DNA from: Acidobacteriaceae bacterium
Lineage (GTDB): Bacteria > Acidobacteriota > Terriglobia > Terriglobales > Acidobacteriaceae
Assembly (NCBI GenBank): GCA_003133425.1
Contig: PKXI01000341.1
Location: forward strand, 1-8,922
Length of the DNA stretch: 8,922 nucleotides
Direction of reading: 5' to 3'
Position 1 is the first letter of the stretch, and the number at the start of each line of letters is the position of its first letter. Both the position numbers and the translations under genes were made by a program. This document shows positions 1-6,603 of the stretch, piece by piece. The notes under the pieces are model-generated. The model saw only the letters and a list, made by a program, of their open reading frames with translations. It made no database searches and was not told the DNA's origin.

Positions 1-95
1 AAGCGCTGGAACTTCAGGTTAGACGCAAGAGCCGCAAATTCACCCTCATCTTCCATTCTTGAGTGCCGCCCCATGCCCGCTCAAGGCCGCCTTCT

Positions 96-101
96 TATAT
101 A
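96..101 (+). promoter_or_regulatory. Possible -10 element (TATATA) for the lyase gene
   Basis: TATATA sits 24 nt ahead of the ATG at 126 and would start transcription near 108, leaving a short leader that still contains the ribosome site at 114-118. No -35 hexamer is recognisable at 16-18 bp upstream, and the TTGAGT at 59-64 is much too far away (31 bp). Positions 1-125 otherwise hold no gene I can defend. Confidence 0.3.
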
Positions 102-113
102 CAACTGCAGCAC

Positions 114-118
114 GAGGG
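114..118 (+). promoter_or_regulatory. Shine-Dalgarno site that fixes the lyase start
   Basis: GAGGG lies 7 nt before the ATG at 126, ideal spacing. The same frame is open from an earlier ATG at 63, but that start has no purine-rich site ahead of it and would put 21 residues before the Tat signal. This site therefore favours 126. Confidence 0.7.
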
Positions 119-125
119 TCCTTTC

Positions 126-2171
126 ATGAAAGAGCAATCTCAAAGCCTTTTCCCGCTTACACGGCGAAGCTTTCTTGCCGGTTCAGCACTCCTGCTCGGC
201 GCCAGCGCTTTAGAAGGCCTCGACGTTCATACGTTGCCGGTAAAGAACACGGCATGGCCGCGTGGCGCGGACCGCAACCTGCTGGCGAAGCAGTGCAGCC
301 CCGAAGCTTTGAAGCAGAGTCTTATTCCGCTCGATAAGTACAAACCGTATCCCAAAATTGGAGACCCCGCCTGGTCCGCGTTGAGGCCGGAGACACGTGC
401 CGCCTTCATCGCAGAAGGCGAGAAGAATCTCAATCACACATACGAGGCACTTTCCGCAACGCTGTTTCTCAGCTATGCGCGCGTTGGCAATCGCTCCAAC
501 TATGAGCGGGGCCGCAACGCGAATCTGGCCGCGCTGCAAGCTCTCACTTATGCTGAGTGCGTCGAGAACAAGGGCCGCTTTCTCGACGACATTGCAAACG
601 GATTGTGGTGCATTTGCGAGCAGAGCTTCTGGGGCGTACCGGCCCACCTCTATATTCAAAAAGCAAGCCTCGGGCTCCCCGATCCGAAGGATCCCATCGT
701 CGATCTTTTCGCGGCTCAAACAGCCGCTGAGCTTGCCACGGTCGTCTATCTGCTCGGTGATCGCCTCGACGCCATCTCTCCCTTCATCACTGAGCGCGTT
801 TACCTAGAGTCAGAGCGCCGCATCTTCAAGCCGCTGCTTGTGCAGAACTTCATGTGGATGGGCCTTTCGAATTCCAAGCGGCGCGACGATCTGCCCTGGG
901 ATGCAACGCCCGCTGGCGAGATTCAGCCCGTCAATAACTGGGATGCGTGGATCTGCTGGAGCTGGCTTACCACTGCACTGCTGATTGACCGGGATGCGGA
1001 GAGAAGAACAGCCGCCGTGCAAAAAGCGATGACCTGTTTGGATAACTTCATCAACACCTACCCGGACGATGGCGGTTGCGAGGAAGGTTGCTCGTACTGG
1101 AATCGTGCGCCCGGCTCGATGTTGGATGCGCTTGATCTTCTCGGCTCCGCCACCAACGGCCGCGTGGACATCTGGCACGAGCCTCTTCTCCGGCGAATGG
1201 GGGAATTCATTGTCAAAGCGCGCATAGCCAACGATCTCTTTCTGAACTCCGGCGATGCGCATACCAAGCAGGAACTGGATCGCGATCTGCTCTTCCGCTA
1301 CGGAAAACATGTCGGAAGTCCCATGATGATCGCCCTGGCCACGGGTGATCTGGCGGCCAACTATGTGCCGCGCACACTGCCAGCCATCTTCGGTGAGACG
1401 GCTTTGCGCGCTGAACCAAAGCAGACATCGCCTCTGCTGAAGGATGTGTGGTTGCCGCAGACAGCGCTGATGGCCGCCCGTATGGAAGAGAACAGCGCAA
1501 AGGGTCTCTATCTCGCCAGCATCGCGTCAGACAATGGCAAGAGTCATAGCCACAACGATACCGGCAGCTTTTGGGTCTATCTCGACGGCGAGCCTGTGCT
1601 TATCGACCTCGGCGCGGAGGCATATCAGAAGCAGAGCTTCGACGAACATCGATACGAACTCCCTTCAACGGAGTCGGCGTACCATAACCTCCCCACCATT
1701 GGAACCATTCAGCAGGGAGTCGGATCAGCGTACCGCGCCACTGACCTTCGCTACATTGCAGACAATGGCATAACCTCGCTGGAAATGAATATTGCGGATG
1801 CCTATCCGGCAGAGGCAAATCTGCGTGAATGGATACGCAGCGTGGAGCTTGACCGAACTAAAAGTCAGATATCGATTCACGACCGATTTGCGCTGCGAGC
1901 GAACCCCACTGATGTCACCTGGTCGTTGATGACGTGTCGGCCGGTCAAGGTAGAAGACCGTAAATTACGGCTCCTTCCAAGGGCCGCTGACCATTCCTCC
2001 GAAGTTACGCTCGACTTCGATCCCACGCTGTTGACCGTAAGCGTGGAAACGATTAACCTGACAAACGCCGGCCTGACGTCGGTCTGGGGACCGGTCGTGT
2101 ACCGAATTCTGCTGAAGACGCGGCGCGCCACGACGGGGGGCGAGAGCAGGCTATTGCTGCAGGCGGTGTAA
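126..2171 (+). CDS. Tat-exported heparinase II/III family polysaccharide lyase
   Basis: A 681-aa protein, probably a beta-eliminating lyase of an acidic (uronate-containing) polysaccharide or oligosaccharide, acting outside the cytoplasm. The N-terminus carries a twin-arginine signal: TRRSFLA at residues 12-18, then a hydrophobic stretch to about 28. Residues about 80-440 are helix-rich and fit the (alpha/alpha) toroid of the family, with the conserved-looking blocks NNWDAW (270-275) and DGGCEEGCSYW (315-325), where Tyr324 is a candidate catalytic residue. The C-terminal beta-sandwich begins near 455. It shows SHSHNDTGSF (473-482), DGEPVLIDLG (487-496) and ESAYHNLP (516-523), the heparinase II/III C-domain signature. 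By analogy with Pedobacter heparinase II, His474 may be catalytic, and His476, Asp494 and His520 could bind metal. Length is normal for the family. The polysaccharide cannot be told from sequence: heparin-like, alginate-like or other uronans are all possible. The next gene follows after 10 nt. Confidence 0.88.
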   Translation: MKEQSQSLFPLTRRSFLAGSALLLGASALEGLDVHTLPVKNTAWPRGADRNLLAKQCSPEALKQSLIPLDKYKPYPKIGDPAWSALRPETRAAFIAEGEKNLNHTYEALSATLFLSYARVGNRSNYERGRNANLAALQALTYAECVENKGRFLDDIANGLWCICEQSFWGVPAHLYIQKASLGLPDPKDPIVDLFAAQTAAELATVVYLLGDRLDAISPFITERVYLESERRIFKPLLVQNFMWMGLSNSKRRDDLPWDATPAGEIQPVNNWDAWICWSWLTTALLIDRDAERRTAAVQKAMTCLDNFINTYPDDGGCEEGCSYWNRAPGSMLDALDLLGSATNGRVDIWHEPLLRRMGEFIVKARIANDLFLNSGDAHTKQELDRDLLFRYGKHVGSPMMIALATGDLAANYVPRTLPAIFGETALRAEPKQTSPLLKDVWLPQTALMAARMEENSAKGLYLASIASDNGKSHSHNDTGSFWVYLDGEPVLIDLGAEAYQKQSFDEHRYELPSTESAYHNLPTIGTIQQGVGSAYRATDLRYIADNGITSLEMNIADAYPAEANLREWIRSVELDRTKSQISIHDRFALRANPTDVTWSLMTCRPVKVEDRKLRLLPRAADHSSEVTLDFDPTLLTVSVETINLTNAGLTSVWGPVVYRILLKTRRATTGGESRLLLQAV

Positions 2172-2181
2172 GCTGCTCCAT

Positions 2182-3216
2182 ATGACAGTGAATGCAGGCT
2201 GGTGTGCGGGCCAACTCAGACTGGAGCTTGGTCTGCGCAACCGGCGCTATGCGCATGGCCGCTTGCACGTAGAGAGCTACGGCAGCTCGCGGGTAATTGT
2301 CTACGCACCCGAGGGTGCGCGGCACGGGAATTTTTCCGATTCCGCGTACGCGGCGATCGTGGCCCGGCCCGAGTGGATGCGCCGATTCGACAAAGTACAT
2401 GCGCAAGCCCGACGGTCATTGCCCGTTGCGGAAAGGCGATGGCGAGAACTCGACTCGTCCATGAGTTCAGACGCACTGCTCATGAATGTCTTCTGCACGC
2501 CGGGCGTGGCAGAGTCGCCCGCAATGCGAAATGCCTTGGGGATCGAGGGCGATGCGGCGCCGGTCTTCGGATGGAAAGCGCGCGTCCCTCTCGCTAACGG
2601 CCGCTTCGATCGCACCGAAGTAGATTTGCGCATGGGATCGTTGTTAGTGGAAGCCAAGCTGACGGAAGGAGACTTCCAGATGCGTGAGGCTCGGATCGTG
2701 GAGGCCTACCGCGACTTCGATGAGGTCTTCGACCGTGAATTATTGCCGCGCGTTGAGTTGATTTCGGCGAGACGCAAAGAGGCAGCTGAGTTCCCTGAGG
2801 CTTACTCGCAGGAGTTTGAGAGCGTCATTGACCAGACAGTTCCAGCGATAACTTTGCTTGAGTTGCAGGCCCAGTCTCCATCGGCGCTCGCTGCTGAAGC
2901 CTTCAATCTCAGTCGCGCCAGCGAGCCCGGCTACGCGAGTTATCAACTTATACGCAATGTACTCGCGGCGTATGCCGCCGATTGCAGCTTTTGCGTTCTG
3001 CACGACGAACGAAGGCCCGATTTGCGCGAGGAATGGTTCCAGGTGTTAGCCGCGGTAAGAAGCGCCGAGATGCGTATACGGTTAAAGGTTCTTACCTGGC
3101 AAGAGTTAGCGGCGTACTTACCCGATAAGTTACAGGACTTTCTGGATTTGAAATATGGAATTGTCGCGCCTGGAAAGATACCGTCACCGGTGGAAGAAGT
3201 TACAGACTTCGATTAG
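2182..3216 (+). CDS. PD-(D/E)XK nuclease-like protein (PGN_0703-type, putative restriction endonuclease)
   Basis: A 344-aa cytoplasmic protein with no signal peptide or membrane segment. Residues 145-159 read T-E-V-D-L-R, a turn, then L-L-V-E-A-K. The order Glu146/Asp148, then Glu157-x-Lys159, then Gln166 matches the active site of PD-(D/E)XK nucleases. A second conserved-looking block is YQLIRNVLAAYA (254-265), followed by a predicted strand and HDERRPDL (274-281). From memory this pattern resembles proteins annotated as PGN_0703-family putative restriction endonucleases; that name is recall, not a search. The gene begins 10 nt after the lyase stop, so it may be co-transcribed, but the function is unrelated to sugar breakdown. 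The ribosome site is weak: only GGCGG-like bases inside the lyase 3' end. It uses at least seven TTA leucine codons, whereas I found none in the KDG kinase gene, which hints at a different origin. No methyltransferase partner is in view, so a restriction role is unproven. Confidence 0.72.
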   Translation: MTVNAGWCAGQLRLELGLRNRRYAHGRLHVESYGSSRVIVYAPEGARHGNFSDSAYAAIVARPEWMRRFDKVHAQARRSLPVAERRWRELDSSMSSDALLMNVFCTPGVAESPAMRNALGIEGDAAPVFGWKARVPLANGRFDRTEVDLRMGSLLVEAKLTEGDFQMREARIVEAYRDFDEVFDRELLPRVELISARRKEAAEFPEAYSQEFESVIDQTVPAITLLELQAQSPSALAAEAFNLSRASEPGYASYQLIRNVLAAYAADCSFCVLHDERRPDLREEWFQVLAAVRSAEMRIRLKVLTWQELAAYLPDKLQDFLDLKYGIVAPGKIPSPVEEVTDFD

Positions 3217-3236
3217 TCTCACGCTTGCGTTTGCCG

Positions 3237-3268
3237 TGCTCCGGGTCCCGCAAGCGAGACCCGGAGCA
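3237..3268. terminator. Convergent stem-loop, probable bidirectional terminator
   Basis: TGCTCCGGGTC (3237-3247) and GACCCGGAGCA (3258-3268) form a perfect 11-bp stem with a 10-nt loop. It lies in the 65-nt gap between two genes that end toward each other (3216 on plus, 3282 on minus), the classic place for a shared terminator. No T-run follows on either strand, so it is not a canonical intrinsic terminator. The loop can pair with an upstream segment (see findings). Confidence 0.65.
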
Positions 3269-3281
3269 GCAACGAGATATG

Positions 3282-4334
3282 CTATAGCCCGAGAATTTTG
3301 CGATTGGTTTTCGTGTCCGCACCGCCGCCGGCAAAGTCGTCAAAGGCGCGATCCGTGACTCGAATAATATGGTCGCGAATAAACGGAGCGCCTTCCGCCG
3401 CGCCCGCCTCGGGATGCTTCAGGCAGCACTCCCACTCCATGACAGCCCAGCCCGGATAGTCGTATTGCGCCATCTTGCTGAAGATCTGGCTGAAGTCAAT
3501 CTGCCCATCGCCGAGAGAGCGGAACCGGCCGGGGCGATTGATCCAATCCTGATAGCCGCCGTAAACTCCGGCCCTGCCGTTGGGATTAAACTCAGCGTCC
3601 TTCACGTGGAAGGCGCGGACGCGGTCGTGATAGATGTCCAGGAAGGCCAGGTAATCCATCTGCTGCAGGATCATGTGGCTTGGATCGTAGAGAATGTTCG
3701 CGCGCGGATGCCCGCCCACAACCGCGAGGAAGCGATCGAAGGTGACTCCATCGTGCAGGTCCTCGCCGGGATGTAATTCGAAACACAAATCCACGCCCGC
3801 TTCATCAAATTGCCGCAGGATGGGCAACCAACGTGCGCCGAGTTCCTTGAAAGCCTCGTCGATAAGACCCGCCGGCCGCTGCGGCCACGGATAGAAGAAG
3901 GGCCATGCGAGTGCGCCTGAAAATGTAGCATGCGCGTCCAGCCCGAGATTGCGGCTGGCTTTTGCTGCCCACCCCAATTGTTGAACGGCCCAGGCCTGGC
4001 AGGCTTTCACATTCCCGGCCAGTTCGGGTGGAGCAAAGCCTTCGAGCAGTACGTCAAAGGCCGCATGACTTGCGACCAATTGTCCTTGCAGATGCGTCGA
4101 CAGTTCCGTGACGGCAATCCCGGCGTTGGCGGCGATGCCCAGGATTTCATCACAATAACCCTGGCTTTCACCCGCAAGCTGCAAATTGAAGAGTCGGCTG
4201 TCCCAGGTTGGTATCTGGATCCCGGTAAAGCCCAGTCCGGCAGCCCAGTCAGCCATGCCTCCGAGCGTATTGAAGGGTGCAGTATCGCCCGCAAACTGCG
4301 CAAGAAAAATTCCCGGTCCTTTAATGGTCTTCAT
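3282..4334 (-). CDS. Sugar phosphate isomerase/epimerase-like TIM-barrel enzyme
   Basis: A 350-aa protein of the xylose-isomerase-like TIM-barrel superfamily, cytoplasmic and probably divalent-metal dependent. It likely isomerises, epimerises or eliminates a sugar, keto-sugar or inositol derivative. Candidate metal ligands occur in the expected order: Glu186 (CFELHPGE), Asp217 and His220 (LYDPSH), His243 (FHVKDAE) and Glu300 (VMEWE). Strand-helix periodicity runs the whole length, and the C-terminus FIRDHIIRVTDRAFDDFAG is strongly reminiscent of a widespread ~350-aa group I recall beside Gfo/Idh/MocA dehydrogenases. The ATG at 4334 is chosen because GAGGAGA lies 6 nt upstream; an in-frame start at 4349 would put that site inside the gene. 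It follows the dehydrogenase by 30 nt and is the last gene of the minus-strand unit. Exact substrate unknown. Confidence 0.9.
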   Translation of the reverse strand: MKTIKGPGIFLAQFAGDTAPFNTLGGMADWAAGLGFTGIQIPTWDSRLFNLQLAGESQGYCDEILGIAANAGIAVTELSTHLQGQLVASHAAFDVLLEGFAPPELAGNVKACQAWAVQQLGWAAKASRNLGLDAHATFSGALAWPFFYPWPQRPAGLIDEAFKELGARWLPILRQFDEAGVDLCFELHPGEDLHDGVTFDRFLAVVGGHPRANILYDPSHMILQQMDYLAFLDIYHDRVRAFHVKDAEFNPNGRAGVYGGYQDWINRPGRFRSLGDGQIDFSQIFSKMAQYDYPGWAVMEWECCLKHPEAGAAEGAPFIRDHIIRVTDRAFDDFAGGGADTKTNRKILGL

Positions 4335-4340
4335 AATTTC

Positions 4341-4347
4341 TCTCCTC
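4341..4347 (-). promoter_or_regulatory. Shine-Dalgarno site deciding the TIM-barrel gene start
   Basis: Minus-strand GAGGAGA ends 6 nt before the ATG at 4334. It lies inside the 30-nt gap after the dehydrogenase stop and supports 4334 rather than the longer reading from 4349. Confidence 0.8.
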
Positions 4348-4364
4348 AAAAACTGCGGAGCTAC

Positions 4365-5510
4365 TTAAAACTCAACCCAGCCTTCTTTGTGGTTGCTCTC
4401 GATGACGCGGTCAATAAACCTCATGCCGCGGACACCGGCGACAATGCCCGGCAGCGTTGGCGGTAGCGGGTTGGCATTGCCCTGTTGCCAGGCCACGAGA
4501 GCATCGGCAAACTCGCGGTAGAGAACCGCGAATGCTTCCAGATAACCCTCGGGATGACCTGACGGGACACGCGCGACAGCCAGTGCATCCGGCCCCAAAT
4601 ACGGCGCAGCGGCGTGGTGAACTTCCTCCGGCCCATCCAGCCATTTCACGATGAGTCGGTTGGGATCCTGCTGGCGCCAGTCAATGGAGCCAATTTCTCC
4701 ATAGATCCGCATGCGCATTTCGTTGAGCTCGCCAGCTGCCACTTGCGAGCAGGCGAGCGTGCCGGCGGAGCCGTTGCTGAGTCGCACAAATGCATTGCAA
4801 TCGTCGTCGAGACAGCGGCCTTCCACGACGGAACGCAACGTTGCGTTGATGCTCGTCACCTGCAGTCCGGAGATGTACTCGAGCAAGTGAAAGGCATGCG
4901 TGCCGATGTCGCCGATGGCGCCGCCTTGCCCGTTCTGTGCGGGATCGGCGCGCCACGCGGCCTGCTTGTGACCGGTGGTTTCAATCGCCTTGCTCATCCA
5001 CCCTTGGAAGTATTCAACGGCAACCTTGCGTATCTTGCCCAGGCGTCCAGTAGCGCACAAGTGGCGCGCCTCGCGCACCATCGCATAACCGGCATAGGTA
5101 TGCGTCAGGCCGTAGGGCAGGCCAGATTTGGCCACCGCGGCTTCAAGCGCCTGCGCTTCTGCATACGTAGCAGTGGCCGGCTTATCACTCATCACCGGAA
5201 TGCCCGCTTCCAGCGCTGCCAGCGCGATGGGCAGGTGCAAATGGTTGGGCGTGGTAATGACGACAAAGTCGATGGGGTCGGTCCGCCTGCGTTCTGCGTC
5301 GATCATCTGGCGGTAGTCGGCGTAAGTGCGTGCAGGATCGATTCCGAAACGCTCCCCAGCCGCGCGCGAGCGCTCTGGAGATTGCGAAAAGGCCCCGGCA
5401 ACCATCTGAATTTTCCCGTCCATCTCCGCGGCCAGGCGATGCACCGGGCCAATGAACGCCCCCGGCCCTCCGCCTACCATGCCCATGCGCAATTTCCGCG
5501 ATCCAGCCAT
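4365..5510 (-). CDS. Gfo/Idh/MocA family NAD(P)-dependent oxidoreductase
   Basis: A 381-aa cytoplasmic dehydrogenase that should oxidise or reduce a hydroxyl/ketone on a sugar, sugar acid or inositol. The N-terminal Rossmann domain (about 1-135) starts with a short strand and the dinucleotide loop GGGPGAF (13-19). It continues with VVITTPNHLH (83-92) and SDKP (108-111), where Lys110 is the family's catalytic lysine (usually in EKP). The C-terminal alpha/beta domain holds GGAIGDIGTHAFH (196-208), with Asp201 and His205 as the expected catalytic pair. Length is usual for the family. The frame is open upstream to 5597, but GGGGAGGG ends 5 nt before the ATG at 5510, and the Rossmann strand begins within 10 residues of it, so the shorter start is chosen. 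It is the upstream partner of the TIM-barrel gene. An SDR gene lies 148 nt further upstream on the same strand and may or may not share the transcript. Substrate cannot be read from sequence. Confidence 0.94.
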   Translation of the reverse strand: MAGSRKLRMGMVGGGPGAFIGPVHRLAAEMDGKIQMVAGAFSQSPERSRAAGERFGIDPARTYADYRQMIDAERRRTDPIDFVVITTPNHLHLPIALAALEAGIPVMSDKPATATYAEAQALEAAVAKSGLPYGLTHTYAGYAMVREARHLCATGRLGKIRKVAVEYFQGWMSKAIETTGHKQAAWRADPAQNGQGGAIGDIGTHAFHLLEYISGLQVTSINATLRSVVEGRCLDDDCNAFVRLSNGSAGTLACSQVAAGELNEMRMRIYGEIGSIDWRQQDPNRLIVKWLDGPEEVHHAAAPYLGPDALAVARVPSGHPEGYLEAFAVLYREFADALVAWQQGNANPLPPTLPGIVAGVRGMRFIDRVIESNHKEGWVEF

Positions 5511-5515
5511 CAATT

Positions 5516-5523
5516 CCCTCCCC
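5516..5523 (-). promoter_or_regulatory. Shine-Dalgarno site deciding the Gfo/Idh/MocA start
   Basis: Minus-strand GGGGAGGG sits 5 nt before the ATG at 5510, a near-ideal site. It argues against the in-frame codon at 5597, which would add 29 non-conserved-looking residues before the Rossmann fold. Confidence 0.8.
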
Positions 5524-5658
5524 TGTTTAGCGCCGACAAGTCGACCACCAAATCTCTTCGCGTGCCAGTCTACACTATGTTGCGCTTGGCGCGTCATCGC
5601 CTATGTGCAATGGAATTGCCGCGCATTTGACAGTGAATTTTTCTTCACCGGCAACTGC

Positions 5659-6435
5659 TCATTGGTTCACGCCACTGGCCAGGAAGCCGCCATCCACGGC
5701 GATCACTTCACCGGTGATGAAGGTAGCCGCAGCAGAAGCCAAAAAGATTACCGGCCCTACCACCTCGCGCGGATTGCCGAAGCGATGCATCGGTGTGCGC
5801 ATAAGAATCTCTTCGCCGCGCGGCGTGCCGTTAATCAAGGCCATGTTCAGAGGCGTCGGAAACACTCCCGGCGCAATCGCATTCACATTTACCCCGGTCT
5901 CAGCGAGTTCGATAGCCAAAGTTTTTGTAAACGAAGCCACCGCAGCCTTGCTGGCCGCGTACGCTGCAACTCTAAAGAAGCCCTGAAATGCTGCGATCGA
6001 AGCAATATTGACGATGCGCCCATAACCGGCGCGGGCCATGGTTGCGCCGAAGATCTGGCAGGAGCGCATGGTCCCGGTCAAATTGGTCTCAATCACGCGC
6101 GACCAGTCCTCATCGCTCACCTCGAGCGTAGGCACCTTTTGGGTAATTCCCGCCGCGTTCACCAGGATGTCGACTTTGCCGAAGCCCTTGAGTACCGCAT
6201 CGTGCAACCGCTCAATCGATCCCCTGTCCAACACGTCGCAAGTGACGCGCAGCGATCGCCTTCCAAGCGCCTCAATCTCCGCGGCCACAGCCTCCACCGG
6301 CTCCTGCCGCCGCGAACTGGGCGCAACGTCCGCACCGGCAGCAGCCAGACCCAGGGCAATCTCGCGGCCCAGCCCGGTGGTCCCGCCAATCACCACTGCA
6401 ACTCTTCCGCTTAAATCGAAAAGACCTTGACTCAT
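5659..6435 (-). CDS. SDR oxidoreductase, gluconate 5-dehydrogenase/KduD-like
   Basis: A 258-aa classical short-chain dehydrogenase/reductase. The cofactor loop is I-G-G-T-T-G-L-G (16-23), with Ile where Thr is usual. Other landmarks are Asp67 (adenine contact), NAAG (93-96), and the tetrad Asn118, Ser146, Tyr159 and Lys163. After the second strand it has S-R-R (41-43) instead of an acidic residue, which predicts NADP(H). The overall pattern (AALGLAAAGADV, ALGRRSL, VNAIAPG, R-x-G-N-P-R-E, ITGEVIAVDGG) resembles gluconate 5-dehydrogenase and KduD (2-dehydro-3-deoxy-D-gluconate 5-dehydrogenase). In this neighbourhood a likely role is reducing a 4-deoxy-5-keto uronate or keto-gluconate toward KDG; that is inference. 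The ATG at 6435 is preceded by GGGAGG 8 nt upstream. A TTG at 6438 is a poorer alternative adding one residue. It is divergent from the KDG kinase across 168 nt. Confidence 0.9.
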   Translation of the reverse strand: MSQGLFDLSGRVAVVIGGTTGLGREIALGLAAAGADVAPSSRRQEPVEAVAAEIEALGRRSLRVTCDVLDRGSIERLHDAVLKGFGKVDILVNAAGITQKVPTLEVSDEDWSRVIETNLTGTMRSCQIFGATMARAGYGRIVNIASIAAFQGFFRVAAYAASKAAVASFTKTLAIELAETGVNVNAIAPGVFPTPLNMALINGTPRGEEILMRTPMHRFGNPREVVGPVIFLASAAATFITGEVIAVDGGFLASGVNQ

Positions 6436-6443
6436 CAAACCTT

Positions 6444-6449
6444 CCTCCC
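6444..6449 (-). promoter_or_regulatory. Shine-Dalgarno site for the SDR gene
   Basis: Minus-strand GGGAGG lies 8 nt before the ATG at 6435 and 5 nt before an in-frame TTG at 6438. Both spacings are workable; ATG is preferred as the commoner start. Confidence 0.7.
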
Positions 6450-6586
6450 GCCGGCGTCATCTTCGAGCGAAGTCGCCCAAAACCCAATCGACAACCACCC
6501 CGCCAGCGCGCGCCTGTAAGACAGTAACAGCCTAAACGATCGTCCCGCACCCAGGGGCAGTCACAGACCGGCAACGGCTGAATGCG

Positions 6587-6595
6587 TTAAATTAT
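6587..6595 (+). promoter_or_regulatory. Possible -10 element for the KDG kinase, very close to its start
   Basis: The AT-rich patch TTAAATTAT stands out in an otherwise G+C-rich region, 8 nt before the kinase ATG at 6604. There is no Shine-Dalgarno site between it and the start. If TTAAAT is the -10, transcription would begin almost at the start codon. No good -35 is seen. The divergent region (6436-6603) also contains the 8-bp palindrome ACGATCGT (6536-6543) and CTGT/ACAG repeats (6514-6530), possible operator half-sites only. Confidence 0.25.
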
Positions 6596-6603
6596 CTGTG
6601 GCT

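Noticed and set aside
3..62. Open frame ALELQVRRKSRKFTLIFHS-stop at the left edge, possible 3' end of an upstream gene
   Set aside because: Only 19 codons are visible, with no recognisable domain. A chance open frame of this length is common, so it is not annotated.
210..719. 169-codon minus-strand open frame inside the lyase gene
   Set aside because: Shadow of the lyase coding frame with no ribosome site or motif.
4614..5630. 338-codon plus-strand open frame
   Set aside because: It lies antisense to the Gfo/Idh/MocA gene, whose motifs are unmistakable. The translation has no recognisable domain; it is a G+C-rich shadow.
5627..5632. Perfect TTGACA on the plus strand
   Set aside because: No -10 hexamer lies at 16-18 bp, and no plus-strand gene follows before 6604; chance match.
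5452..6414. 320-codon plus-strand open frame
   Set aside because: Antisense to the SDR gene with its complete catalytic tetrad and spanning the intergenic gap; the composition is unlike a protein domain.
6536..6543. ACGATCGT palindrome in the divergent region as an operator
   Set aside because: Eight-base palindromes are frequent by chance, and there is no second copy or regulator gene in the window; mentioned only within the promoter entry.
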